From Raphanus sativus (taxonomy: Eukaryota > Streptophyta > Magnoliopsida > Brassicales > Brassicaceae), in NCBI RefSeq assembly GCF_000801105.2, contig NC_079511.1, positions 14,128,784 through 14,192,783 on the forward strand: a stretch of DNA of 64,000 nt. Direction: 5' to 3'. Under the pieces are notes generated by a model. It saw only the letters and a program-made list of their open reading frames with translations. It was not told the origin of the DNA and ran no database searches. Below are positions 48,555 to 58,857 of this stretch, one piece after another. A program made the translations under genes and the position numbers. Within the stretch, counting starts at the first letter, position 1. Each line of letters begins with the position of its first letter.

Positions 48555-51482
48555 ATGACCAGTAGACATACTCGGAGCAACGCACAAGGACCATTACATC
48601 AGCTTTCTAACGAGGAACTAGCGAGATTGGAACGACAGAACCGTCAACAGCCGAGATCAACGAACACCAACATGGGTGATCATCCAGATGATCTCACTGC
48701 TGCGTTTGCACTCATGCAACAGCAGATGCAGCAGATGCAGCAGACGATCCAAGCGCAGCAAGCTGCTGCCGAGCAAGCTGCTCTGAATGCTGCGAACCAA
48801 CAGGAGGGAGTGGTCCAGATCGGCCAGAGAAACTTACTGCGTAATCTGCCCGCTACGCGATCTGCCATAACCCCTCCACCGTGCACAAGGCAAGACTTCG
48901 AGATCAAGCCAGCCTTGATAAGTCTAGTGCAAAGGAAGATCTTCAATGGGCTTCCTGCTGAGATACCGATGGACCACATCGAGCACTTTGAGAAGATGTG
49001 TGGTTTCACTAAAGCGAATGGAGTACCACCCGATTACATCAAGTGTACTATGTTCCCTTTCTCTCTTGATGGGAAAGCTGCTCGCTGGCTTGATTCACTA
49101 CCCACCGGATCACTCACAACTTGGGAACAAGTCCGAGAAGCTTTCTTAAGCCACTTCTACACGAAATCGAAGACAGCAGCTCTGAGACAGAAGATCGTGA
49201 CCTTCAAACAGCTGGTAGACGAGCCGTTCTGTGATGCTTGGGAGCGATTCAATGTCTACCGCAGAGAATGCCCACATCACGGTTTTGAGGAAGACTATCT
49301 GCTGGGAGTGTTCTACGATGGAGTAGGCTGGGAGTACAGGAACGCTTTGAACTCAGCCAGTAAAGGAGATTTCATGACTCAGTCCACTCAAGGTGCATTC
49401 GAATTGATTGAGAACATGGCCTCAAGCTCAGCTGACAATAACCGCGAGACTGATCGCACTCAGAAGGTGAAGAGCATCGACAACAGCAAGATTGATGAGC
49501 TCTCTGCCAAAGTCGACCAGCTGATTAAGAGTAACCAGAACCAAGTCTTCATCATGGAAGAATCCCCACAGGATAAAGCTACCGCAGAAGGCACATCAGA
49601 GGCAGATCAGTCGGCTGAGGATCAGCATGAAGTGAGTTATGTGAATGGGCAAGGATGGCAGTTCAAGAACTATCACCCGAACCCTAACGTGAGGAACAAT
49701 CCCCACCTGTTCAATGCCCCTAAACCAGACGATAAAGCTCAAGGGAACCAAGGTCAGAACAGTGGATATCAAAGGCCTTATGGCAATCAGGGAAGAACCT
49801 TTGTCCTTAACCCAGCTCAGAATGCTCAGTTCCACAGCCAGAAACAGCCGGTTAATCAGCAAGCTGCACAACCGACTCAGACTGCTCCGCATGATGACAT
49901 GAAGAGTCTCGCCAATATGATGAGCCAGCTGCTCCAAGGACAGCAGATCCAAGGGAAAGCACTGAACCAGGTCACAAACGACATCAACACCAGGATGAAT
50001 CATATGTTCAATGACCTGAGTGTGAAGTATGACAATGTCTCAAGCCATATGAGACAGATGGATATTCAGATTGCTCAGACTGCTGAGAACGTGAAGAGAC
50101 AGCAAGGAACTCTCCCTGGGAAAACAGACAAGAACCCCAAGGAGTGCAATGCAGTAGGGTTGAGGAGTGGAAAGCAACTGCCTGATCTAGACCCCAGGAG
50201 ATTCACATCGGCTGAGAAAGGAAAGCAGAAGGAGTCGGATCAGCCATCTAAAGCTGTACCCACAGGTGAGGATGATGCAGAACAACCTACTGAGACTGTT
50301 CCGACGGAAGCAGAGCGACCCGCTGGGGTTGTTCCACCGACTGCAGCGCCTTCTCCTGCTCGTCAGTATGTGCCAAAAGTTCCTTACCCTGTTCCAGCTA
50401 AGGCTACACGCAAGGATAAGGAAGAGATGAAGTGCAGGAAGATGTTAGAAGACCTAACTGTCAAGCTCCCTCTGATGAGTGCGATCCAGATGATACCATC
50501 CATGCGCAGCTTTGTCAAAGGACTGATCTCTGGGAAGATATCTGATGACAATGAGTTCATGATTGTCTCTAAGGAGTGCAGCGCGGTGCTCCAGAACAGA
50601 AGGATCAAGAAGATGGGTGATCCGGGAAAGTTTGTTCTCTCGGTTCAGATTGGGAGAACACTTTTCTCATGCTCATTGGTCGATCTAGGGTCGAGCATAA
50701 ACCTCATGCCATACACTGTGGCTAAGCGCCTTGGATACTCGGACTTCAAGCCTACCAAGATGTCCCTAGTGTTTGCTGATCGATCTGTCAAGTCTCCAGT
50801 TGGGATCCTAGAGGATCTTCAAGTTCTGGTCGGAAACACCCTTGTTCCTGCCGATTTCGTTGTTCTGGAAGTTGAGGAAGATTCCAATGATCCCCTGATC
50901 CTAGGCAGACCATTCCTCTGCACCGTTGGAGCTATCATTGATGTCCGACAAGGGAAGATCGATCTCCACCTTGGAGATATTGTGATGAAGTTTGAGATGG
51001 ATCAGATGCTCAAGAAGCCGATGCTGGATGGACAAACCTTCACTGTCCAAGAAGATGGTGATCCCCTAGAGCCGCATGAAGGTATGATCGAGGAGATTCT
51101 CACCGAGGATCCACTTGAACTCGCCTTAGTCAGAGCTGAAGCCGAGCAAAGCTTGGAGAGTGTTGATGCTGATGCCTATGCCAAGATCCTGGATTCAGCT
51201 AGGAGTATGGAGAGGATGGTGGCGAATCTAAGTCTAGGGGAGAACAGTGACTCCAGCACATCAACTGGAACAACCACGCCTCAGAACCCGACTGTTCCGG
51301 CAGCTCAGCCCGATGACTCATGGAGCGAGCTGAAAGCTCCAAAGGTAGAGCTCAAATCCCTTCCCAAGGGACTCAGGTATGCATTTCTTGGACCCAACTC
51401 CACATATCCTGTCATTGTGAATGCTGACCTGAACAATGCAGAGACTGCTCTGCTTTTGTGTGAGCTGAGGAAAATATCGTAA
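48555..51482 (+). CDS. Athila-type Ty3/gypsy Gag-protease polyprotein (975 aa)
   Basis: The N-terminal half is the capsid polyprotein of an LTR retrotransposon. A glutamine-rich coiled region (MQQQMQQMQQTIQAQQ) lies at about residues 55-70. The retrotransposon Gag domain lies at about 125-285, including FEIKPALISLVQRKIFNGLP, PMDHIEHFEKMCGF, GKAARWLDSLP and LSHFYTKSKTAALRQKI. A low-complexity N/Q/P region follows at about 340-520. The aspartic protease is at about 690-800: the active-site motif reads LVDLGSSINLMP, and ILGRPFL follows about 75 residues later. The group's canonical D-T/S-G is here D-L-G-S, as is common in Athila. The frame is fully open, in contrast to the broken pol behind it. 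It stops at 51482 before the reverse transcriptase, so pol must be made by another route or is simply dead. No CCHC zinc knuckle was seen. Confidence 0.9.
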   Translation: MTSRHTRSNAQGPLHQLSNEELARLERQNRQQPRSTNTNMGDHPDDLTAAFALMQQQMQQMQQTIQAQQAAAEQAALNAANQQEGVVQIGQRNLLRNLPATRSAITPPPCTRQDFEIKPALISLVQRKIFNGLPAEIPMDHIEHFEKMCGFTKANGVPPDYIKCTMFPFSLDGKAARWLDSLPTGSLTTWEQVREAFLSHFYTKSKTAALRQKIVTFKQLVDEPFCDAWERFNVYRRECPHHGFEEDYLLGVFYDGVGWEYRNALNSASKGDFMTQSTQGAFELIENMASSSADNNRETDRTQKVKSIDNSKIDELSAKVDQLIKSNQNQVFIMEESPQDKATAEGTSEADQSAEDQHEVSYVNGQGWQFKNYHPNPNVRNNPHLFNAPKPDDKAQGNQGQNSGYQRPYGNQGRTFVLNPAQNAQFHSQKQPVNQQAAQPTQTAPHDDMKSLANMMSQLLQGQQIQGKALNQVTNDINTRMNHMFNDLSVKYDNVSSHMRQMDIQIAQTAENVKRQQGTLPGKTDKNPKECNAVGLRSGKQLPDLDPRRFTSAEKGKQKESDQPSKAVPTGEDDAEQPTETVPTEAERPAGVVPPTAAPSPARQYVPKVPYPVPAKATRKDKEEMKCRKMLEDLTVKLPLMSAIQMIPSMRSFVKGLISGKISDDNEFMIVSKECSAVLQNRRIKKMGDPGKFVLSVQIGRTLFSCSLVDLGSSINLMPYTVAKRLGYSDFKPTKMSLVFADRSVKSPVGILEDLQVLVGNTLVPADFVVLEVEEDSNDPLILGRPFLCTVGAIIDVRQGKIDLHLGDIVMKFEMDQMLKKPMLDGQTFTVQEDGDPLEPHEGMIEEILTEDPLELALVRAEAEQSLESVDADAYAKILDSARSMERMVANLSLGENSDSSTSTGTTTPQNPTVPAAQPDDSWSELKAPKVELKSLPKGLRYAFLGPNSTYPVIVNADLNNAETALLLCELRKIS

Positions 51483-53218
51483 GGCTTTAGGTTACTCTCT
51501 AGCTGACATACCTGGCATTTCACCTGATCTGTGCATGCATAGAATACACCTGGAAGATGAATCGATGACTTCTGTAGAACATCAGAGGAGGTTAAACCCG
51601 AATCTAAAAGATGTTGTAAAGAAAGAGATAATGAAACTTCTAGAAGCAGGTGTGATCTATGCGATCTCTGACAGTAAGTGGGTTAGTCCCGTGCATGTAG
51701 TACCTAAGAAAGGTGGGATCACTGTTGTAACCAATGAAAAGAATGAATTGATCCCCACTAGAACAGTTACTGGTCATCGCATGTGCATTGATTTTCGTAA
51801 ATTGAATGCTGCGACTCGTAAGGATCACTTCCCGCTTTCCTTTTATTGATCAATGCTTGAGAGATTGGCTAACACCCTTACTATTGCTTTTTAGATGGTT
51901 ATTCAGGTTTCTTTCAGATTCCCATCCACCCAGATGATCAGGAGAAGACGACGTTACATGCCCTTATGGAACATATGCATACAGGAGGATGCCATTCGGC
52001 TTGTGCAATGCTCCAGCGACCTTTCCAGCGATGCATGATGTCAATTTTTACTGATCTGATCGAAGACATAATGGAGGTTTTCATGGACGATTTCAGCGTC
52101 TAGGAAGCTCCTTTCATGTCTGTTGTCAAATTTGTGCAGGGTAACTGAAGCGATGCGAAGAGAAGCATTTGGTGCTGAACTGGGAGAAATGCACTTCATG
52201 GTGAGAGATGGGATTGTTCTGGGACACAAGATATCCGAGAAAGGCATTGAGTGGACAAGGCAAAGATCGAGGTCATGATGAGTCTGCAACCACCAACTTC
52301 AGTGAAGGAATCAGGAGTTTCTTGGGACACGCTGGTTTCTACAGGAGGTTCATCCAAGACTTCTCTAAGATCGCGAGACCACTCACATCGGTTGCTCTGC
52401 AGGAAGCTCAGTTGCCTTTGACAGTGACTGCTTAGCCGATTCCACACAATCAAGGGAGCTCTAGTCAGTGCACCAGTTGTCCAACTCCAGACTGGGATCT
52501 CCCTTTTGAGATCATGACAGATGCAAGTGATTTTGCAGTGGGAGCAGTCCTTGGACAGCGTAAAGCAAAAGAAGCTTCACGTGATCTACTATGCCAAGCA
52601 GAACTTTGGATGAAGCTCAATGCCGATACGCAACACAGAGAAAGGAGCTCCTTGCCATCCGTGTTCGCTTTTGAGAAGTTCAGATCTATCTTTGTTGGAT
52701 CAAAGGTGATTGTGCACACAGACCACACGCGGCTCTCAAGTACCCTGCTCACGAAGAAGGATGCTAAACCGCGGCTCTTTAAAGATGGAATTCTATTGCT
52801 CCAAGAGTTCGATCTAGAGATAAGAGACAAGAAGGGGGGTTGATAACGGAGTGGCAGATCAATCTCTCCAGGATGAAAGTGTCGGATGAGACAGTTCTTG
52901 ATGTGGAACAACCGATGGAGTACGTCAATGCGATTGGTCTGCGCAACATGGAGCAGTCGTCCGTGCATTAAGGACTGCCCGCGTAGAAGGAGCATTCGTA
53001 GCAGTAATCCAGAAGGAGTACCCGAACCTCCATGGTTTGCTGAGATTGCCAACTTCTTGGCAGCTGATAAAGAGCCCTTGAGGTTCATGGGAATGAGAAG
53101 AAGAAATTTCTGAGGGAGGCAAGGCACTACTTCTGGGATGACGCCGTATCTCTATCGGCAAGGCAAGGATGGATCTTCAGGAGATGTGTTCCAGAGGCTG
53201 ATATTCCAGGAATCCTTC
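51483..53218 (+). pseudogene. Degenerate Athila pol: reverse transcriptase, RNase H, start of integrase
   Basis: Pieces of pol follow Gag in changing frames. The reverse transcriptase opens at about 51535-51840 (KEIMKLLEAGVIYAIS, KWVSPVHVVPKKGG, CIDFRKLNAATRKDHFPL). After a frame change come the PFGLCNAPATFQRCM region at about 51990-52040 and the catalytic YMDD-like box, here FMDD, at 52080-52091, with a stop soon after. RNase H begins at about 52514 ([15 protein letters not shown]) and includes VHTDHTRL at about 52713. The zinc-binding region before integrase (REARHYFWDD, RCVPEADIPGIL) at about 53115-53215 runs into the assembly gap. Several stops and frameshifts make pol non-functional as assembled. 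Confidence 0.85.
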
Positions 53219-53318
53219 NNNNNNNNNNNNNNNNNNNNNNNNNNNNNNNNNNNNNNNNNNNNNNNNNNNNNNNNNNNNNNNNNNNNNNNNNNNNNNNNNN
53301 NNNNNNNNNNNNNNNNNN
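53219..53318. other. Assembly gap (100 N)
   Basis: Exactly 100 N, the conventional size for a gap of unknown length. The rest of pol and the 3' LTR should lie here. The true distance to the sequence on the right is unknown. Confidence 0.99.
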
Positions 53319-53570
53319 CATCCGAGGATTCGTGACGGAGGTGGCGACGGAGGCGGCGGCGGTAGTTGCGGTGGAGAAACCAGTAGAGGGCGAAGAAGAA
53401 GACGGAGAAGCGAGAGACATGAGGATGAAGAGAAGGGCGTTAAAGCTACGGGGATCATGATGAAACCACGAGGATTTTGGAGAGGATCTTCGTTGATAGA
53501 CTCGTCGTCGTGTTGCTGCCCTTCGGTGGCGCCGCCGGATACGGCGTTTGTTCGGCGGTGATTGCGTCAT
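53319..53570 (-). CDS. 5' end of an unidentified gene, truncated by the gap
   Basis: This GC-rich stretch on the minus strand is open for 84 codons from ATG at 53570 (MTQSPPNKRRIRRRHRRAAT). An arginine-rich start is followed by a hydrophobic FNALLFILMSLASP and a Ser/Thr/Ala-rich part, suggesting a type II membrane protein. An in-frame ATG also exists at 53630. A second minus-strand frame over about 53430-53320 reads SVFFFALYWFLHRNYRRRLR, which also looks like a membrane anchor with a basic flank. A frameshift or different splicing is therefore possible. I do not recognise the family. The leader upstream (53571-53700) is pyrimidine-rich on the minus strand. Confidence 0.45.
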
Positions 53571-53699
53571 CGTGAGGAATAGGTATCGACGACATCGGAC
53601 GGAGATTAAAAAAAACTTCTTTTTTTTCAATTTTTTGTTTTCTGTTTTGAATCTCTTAAGAGAATGAAACTCTGTTTGAAAGATAAATAAGGAGGTGGG

Positions 53700-54893
53700 T
53701 TATTACACGATCAGAAGGGTTCCATATTGATCGAAAAACTGTGGATACAAAAACAATACAAGGGGTATTATTTTATTCACTATTTAATTATGAATAATAT
53801 ATGGGCGAATATTCGGACATTTTAACTAGTTTTTTTTCCTGTTAAAAGTCTCTTTTTAATTTCTTTGAAAATATCTTTATATTGTTTTTTAATTAGAATT
53901 TACGTTACAAAGTGGTGCAACATAATTACACCAACACAATAGGTTGCAAGTTAAAGGGTTTACCATACATTTTGGGTACAATGAAGTAAAACCGTTTATT
54001 ATTATTTTTTTGGATGCAAATACAACTATTCTTTGTGTAACATCTTGAGGAATTATTGGTGATATTTTTGGCGAAATTTCATTTATACCACAAGTTTAGT
54101 ATCACTTTCAAATTAATCGTTAATAAATAACTATTTTCAATATATTTAAAATTTGTAATAAAACAATACTAAACTATTTAAAATAAAATATTTATAGAAT
54201 ATTTATAAATCCAACTTCAAACTCTTAATACTAAATCCTAAATATTAATCAGTAAAGTTTAAACTCAAATACTAATATATTTTTTGATTTGGTTGTATTT
54301 TGAAAAGTGGTACTTAACTTCTAGTAACTCTAACAATTTCTCATATTTTTGTGTATTATTAAAAATTAAATGTATTTTTCATAATTGATTAATTATTTTG
54401 ATTAAAATATGTTAACAGAGAAAACTATATGATTTAAAGTTGATTGATTGAAGTTGTAATTTTATATTTTTATTCTAAAATTTATGATTTAAATGTTAGA
54501 TGTGGCATCAAATTTTTTTGCTATATAGACTTTTCTAAAATACTAAGAAAACTTTAGAAAAAATAATTTATGAAATTAATATATTACCTTTTATTAGTAT
54601 TTTGTTTTTAAATTCAATTTTTAAATTAAAACATGATTATTTAAAAAACTGTAAAAATAAAAGCAGTTGCCCATGATTTTTACCGCCTTTTCCAATAACT
54701 TCCAAAAAGTTTTCAAGCAAAATCAAGAAACAGATTACCTTACCAAAGCTTATCCTACGTAATAATATAATGTTTTCCGATTAAAAAAATAAAAGAACGG
54801 CCTGACCATATATCATTTTAAGAATTTAAAAGAGCCAATTAGCCATATGATAAATAAAACGCATTTGAAAGAATACATGATTTTGGTCCTAAA
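53700..54893. other. Intergenic, nothing recognised
   Basis: AT-rich DNA between the truncated gene and the nested MITEs. No open frame with coding-like composition was seen on either strand. Confidence 0.4.
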
Positions 54894-55038
54894 TATTCTT
54901 TCCGTTTCAAAATGATTTATGTTTTAGAAAAAAAAATTATTTACAAAAAAATTTGTATTTTACATCTTCAATGTATATAACATTAAAAATTGCAAATTTT
55001 AAAGTTATTAGTTGTGTCTATTGAATAGGTAAAAATTA

Positions 55039-55568
55039 TACTCGTTCTGTTTCAGAAATATCTATATTCTAAAAAAAATATTGTTTCAAAAGAAATATCT
55101 CATATATTATTGTATTTCTTCAATGTATTATTTAATGAAAATTTGAAAATTTCAAAAAAAGTTGATGTGTTTATTGAATTTCTATTGACTACAATTTGTG
55201 AAAATTTGTTATTTATAAAAAATAATGCATTTACAATCAAAATTTAATGTGTTTTCTTAATACTCCATCTGTTTCATAAAGATACATATTGTAGGAACAA
55301 AATATTTTAAAGAGATATATTTTTATATTTTCAATACATTTTTATCAACTAATAATGATTAATTGTAAATTTCAAGAAGATTAATTGTATTTACTAAATT
55401 CTTATTGATTTAAAATTAAAGGAAATAGATAATCACAAAAAAATTATGCATTTTACATTTAATATGTTTTATTAATCTGTGTAAAAAACCAAAACATGTA
55501 AGATTTTAAAATGGATGGAGTATATGTGAAAAGTTAAAGTACGTATCTTCTTTAAAAAATATGAAATA
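55039..55568. mobile_element. Middle MITE (B), inserted in A and interrupted by C
   Basis: The element runs from 55041 (CTCGTTCTGTTTCAGAAATA) to about 55566 (TTAAAAAATATGAAA) between TA dinucleotides. Its interior matches the MITE at 22901-23145 phrase by phrase (TATTTAATGAAAA, GTGTTTATTGAATTTCTATT, AATGTGTTTTCTTAATA). C splits it after TTCTTAATA. Confidence 0.75.
55261..55522. mobile_element. Inner MITE (C), inserted in B
   Basis: The element runs from 55263 to 55520 between TA dinucleotides. The left end CTCCATCTGTTTCATAAAGA and the right end, reverse complemented CTCCATCCATTTTAAAATCT, pair. B resumes directly after the second TA with TATGTGAAAAGTTAAAGTA. Confidence 0.8.
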
Positions 55569-56326
55569 GTTAAACATAAAAAATAATATATTTACTTTCG
55601 AAAATTAATAGATTTTTAATAAATATGAAAACTCTAAAATATAAATTATTTTAAAACGGAATGAATATAAAATAAGTTAACCAGCCATATGATAGATAAT
55701 ACGAACTAAAAAGAAAAAAAAATGAATTTGGTTCCAGTTCTTTTTATTATCACTGAACTCTCCTCTCTGGTAAGACCGAGTGGAAGAGATTGAGACAGAC
55801 CGACAAGGCAGCTTCCTCGGTAACAGCCTTTCTTTATGTCACCCTACCAAGCCACCACTTTTAACATTTTTTCTTTGCAAACTTTTTTGTATTATCTCCT
55901 AGCTTCTTTTATACATTTCCCTCCAGTTCATTTTGCGATTTGAATCCGGTTATCTACTTTTGAGCTTGGTTTAAAATATGTCTCCTTATTGTGCCGCTCG
56001 GCCCATTAGCATTCGAATTCTAAATTATGGCCGTCCAATGATGGCTTCTAGATAATTCTTCATAAAAAACGTTTGGTTTAGTCCGAATTTGGTTCGATCG
56101 AATTTAGATGGAAATATATATGCCTTGACATTTAGATTAACAGTTGTTAATGTCTTTCGTCGGGATTGTTGACACGAAAGCAAAAGTGGGAGTAGTCAAG
56201 AAAACCTATTGTAGTCAGTTTGACTTGACCAAAAAATACTATAGTCACAAAGTGGGATTGTTGACTATAGTATATGGTAAGATATAATGCATGCTTATCA
56301 GGAGACTTAACATATAACATAACACA

Positions 56327-56334
56327 TATAAATA
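56327..56334 (+). promoter_or_regulatory. TATA box of PNP copy 1
   Basis: TATAAATA lies 69 bp upstream of the ATG at 56403. The equivalent box is present in copy 2. Confidence 0.55.
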
Positions 56335-56402
56335 GATATTCCGCATATTGAATATCATAACAATCTTGAATAACTTTTTTGCTTAAAGAAAAGAAACGAG
56401 TC

Positions 56403-56936
56403 ATGGGTAAAAGTATTTTGGTTTTCTCTGTCGTTATTACTTTTATCTTCTCTATTGCATATGCAACTCCTGGAATCGGAACTTTCTACACAAGTTACAC
56501 TCGTAAGAAAATCATTTAAAACACTGTTTTGTGTATAGTGCATACTACTTGATTTGGGAAGAAAACATATAAAAATACACTTTATATAGGTACCCTTTGA
56601 TACCTAACTAAAGCGAAATGTTATAACAATCTTTGTTGTTTTATTATGTGTTTTGATAGCATCGGCATGTTACAAAAATCAGCCAGAAGGAGTGATGATA
56701 GCTGCAGCGAGTGATACATTATGGGACAATGGTCGAGTTTGTGGCAAAATGTTCCATATCAAATGCACCGGAGCTCGTAACGCCCGCCTCATCCTTGTAC
56801 CGGTAAAACTGTGACAGTTAAAATCGTTGACCATTGTCCCGCTGGCTGCGCTTCTACTATCGACCTCTCCTTTGAAGCTTTTTCTCAGATTGCTAATCCT
56901 GTCGCTGGGATCATTAACATTGATTATACGCCGTAA
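56403..56936 (+). pseudogene. Plant natriuretic peptide-like gene, frameshifted copy
   Basis: Exon 1 56403-56502 is identical in reading to the intact copy (signal peptide MGKSILVFSVVITFIFSIAY). Exon 2 starts at 56660 after a GT-AG intron of 157 nt. At about 56784 one base is missing relative to the downstream copy (CGCCCGCC against CGCCGTGCC). The frame shifts after the GARNA residues and meets TGA at 56812-56814, losing the last ~50 residues, including two of the cysteines and the HCPAGC motif. Promoter and splice sites remain intact, so it may still be transcribed. The original stop position is 56934-56936. A sequencing error is the only simple alternative. Confidence 0.85.
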
Positions 56937-57597
56937 TTATTTGACAACCTAATACATATTTTTATGTTACATTATAATAACTTGTATCCGGAATTTTAGT
57001 GATGAGATTGTGTGTTTGTATTTCAGGGCCTAAATGTAGATGGAGTTCTCAAGGAAAACAATGCTTGGATCTAGAAACTAGAAAGTATTGTAATTCTATT
57101 ATAGTTTTGTAATTGTATTCCAAATATTAATAAAATCCCCGAGACTCATACAAAAATAAGATTGCATATTTTTCATATATTTATAGTTTGCATAACATGA
57201 TTTTAAGAGATAGACAATCAGGAGGTATGCACAACACATCCAAGTCTAAAAACGAAATACGCACTTAGCAGAACAAGACTTGGGTTCATTCCCTGTGATG
57301 AATTCTCAAAATCACCTCAAGTGTTAACACCAATCAAAGTGCCATATAAATTTAGTAAAAAAAAAAGAGAAAGAGGTAAAAAAGACGTCGACTAACTTTT
57401 TAAATATCATCCATAGCTTCTTTTTTATCACCTACGCATAATATTGAAAAGCTTCTTCAATGTATGATTTTAATGAAAATTTGTAAATTTCAAAAAGTTA
57501 ATGGTGTTTATTGAATTTCTATTAGCTAAAAGTTTTAGAAAATTGCCATTTACAAAAAACAATGCATTTATGATCAAAATTTAATGTATTTTCTTAA

Positions 57598-57841
57598 TAC
57601 TCTTTATGTTTCACATAGATACATATTGTAGGAAAAAAAATTGTTTTAAAAAGATACATTTTTATCAATTAATAATGATTAATTGTAAATTTCAAAAAGA
57701 TTAATTGTATTTACTAAATTCTTATTGATTTAAAATTATGTGAAATAGATAAGCACAAAAAATTATGCATTAATATTTAATATGTTTTGTTAGTATGTGT
57801 GAAAAAACCAAAACATGTAACATTTTGAAAAGAAAGAAATA
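57598..57841. mobile_element. MITE C, duplicated copy
   Basis: This is the copy of the inner MITE in segment 2. The left end CTTTATGTTTCACATAGATA begins at 57600; the right end is near 57839. Its ends are more diverged than in copy 1. It is followed by the right remnants of B (to about 57890) and A (to about 57990). Confidence 0.65.
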
Positions 57842-58234
57842 TATGTAAAAATAAAAAATATGGATCTTTTTGAAATGGAAGAAGTAGAAAATAATTAAAC
57901 ACAAAAATAATATATTTACTGTCGAAAACTAATGGATTACTTAATAAATACAAAAACTCTAAAATATAAATTATTTTGAAATTGAATGAATATAAAATAC
58001 GTTAACTAGCCATATGATAGATAATAAGAACTAAAAAAATGAGTTTGGTTCCAACTATTATTATTTTATTATCGCTGAACTCTCCTCTCTGGTAAGACCA
58101 ACTTGAAGAGATAGAGACAGGCCGACAAAGACAGCTTCCTCGGTAACTGCCTTTCTTTATGTCACCCTACCAAGCCACCACTTTTAACATTCTTTCTTTG
58201 CAACCTTTTCTATATTATCTCTTAGCTTCTTTTA

Positions 58235-58275
58235 TACATTTCCTTCGTTGACAAAAAAAAAATTACATTTCCTTC
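58235..58275. repeat. Micro-insertion GTTGAC-An with 12-bp target duplication
   Basis: TACATTTCCTTC is found at 58235-58246 and 58264-58275, separated by GTTGAC and an A run (17 nt). Copy 1 of the segment has the uninterrupted TATACATTTCCCTCCAG at about 55910, the empty site. Confidence 0.85.
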
Positions 58276-58292
58276 CAGTTCATTTTGCGATT

Positions 58293-58438
58293 TGAATTCG
58301 GTTATCTACGTTTGAGCGTGGTTTAAAATATGTCTCCTTATTGTGCCGCTCGGCCCATTAGCAAATGAATTCGGTTATCTACGTTTGAGCTTGGTTTAAA
58401 ATATGTCTCCTTATTGTGCCGCTCGGCCCATTAGCATT
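58293..58438. repeat. 73-bp tandem duplication within copy 2
   Basis: A unit from TGAATTCGGTTATCTACG to CGGCCCATTAGCA appears at 58293-58365 and again from 58366. Copy 1 has it once (about 55940-56010). It duplicates part of the upstream region of the intact PNP gene. Confidence 0.85.
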
Positions 58439-58594
58439 CGAATTCTAAATTATGGCTGTCCAATGATGGCTTCTAGTCAATTCTTCATAAAATAACGTTC
58501 GGTTTAGTCCGGATTTGGTTCGATCAAATTTAGATGGAAATATATATGCCTTGACATTTAGATTAACAGTTGTTAATGTCTTTCACTGGGATTG

Positions 58595-58691
58595 TTGACA
58601 CGAAAGCAAATATGGGAGTAGTCAAGAAAACCTATTGTAGTCAGTTTGACTTGACCAAAAAATACTATAGTGACAAAGTGAGATTGTTGAC
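58595..58691 (+). promoter_or_regulatory. W-box cluster upstream of intact PNP gene
   Basis: TTGAC cores lie at 58595-58599, 58646-58650, 58651-58655 (TTGACC) and 58687-58691, all on the + strand, 167-263 bp before the ATG. Clustered W-boxes bind WRKY factors and fit the known stress/defence expression of PNP-A. The same cluster is upstream of copy 1. Confidence 0.6.
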
Positions 58692-58707
58692 TATAGTATA
58701 TGGTAAG

Positions 58708-58749
58708 ATATAATGCATGCTTTTTTTTTGGTCAACATATAATGCATGC
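58708..58749. repeat. Micro-insertion (minus-strand GTTGACC-An) with 13-bp target duplication
   Basis: ATATAATGCATGC occurs at 58708-58720 and 58737-58749, around a 16-nt insert that reads GTTGACC plus nine A on the minus strand. Copy 1 has a single ATATAATGCATGC at about 56282, the empty site. Confidence 0.85.
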
Positions 58750-58778
58750 TTATCAGGAGACTTAACATATCATAACAC

Positions 58779-58786
58779 TATAAATA
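58779..58786 (+). promoter_or_regulatory. TATA box of the intact PNP gene
   Basis: TATAAATA, 72 bp upstream of the ATG at 58858, conserved with copy 1. Confidence 0.6.
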
Positions 58787-58857
58787 GATATTCCGCATAT
58801 TAAAAAACATAACAACAATCTTAAATAACTTTTTTGCTTAAAGAAAACAAACGAGTC

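Larger units (their letters stand above)
54894..55667. mobile_element. Outer Stowaway-like MITE (A) of a three-level nest
   Basis: The element runs from 54896 to 55665 between TA dinucleotides. The left end TTCTTTCCGTTTCAAAATGA and the right end, reverse complemented TTCATTCCGTTTTAAAATAA, are inverted repeats of about 30 bp. It is interrupted by MITE B after TAAAAATTA at 55040. Without B and C it would be about 240 bp. Confidence 0.8.
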
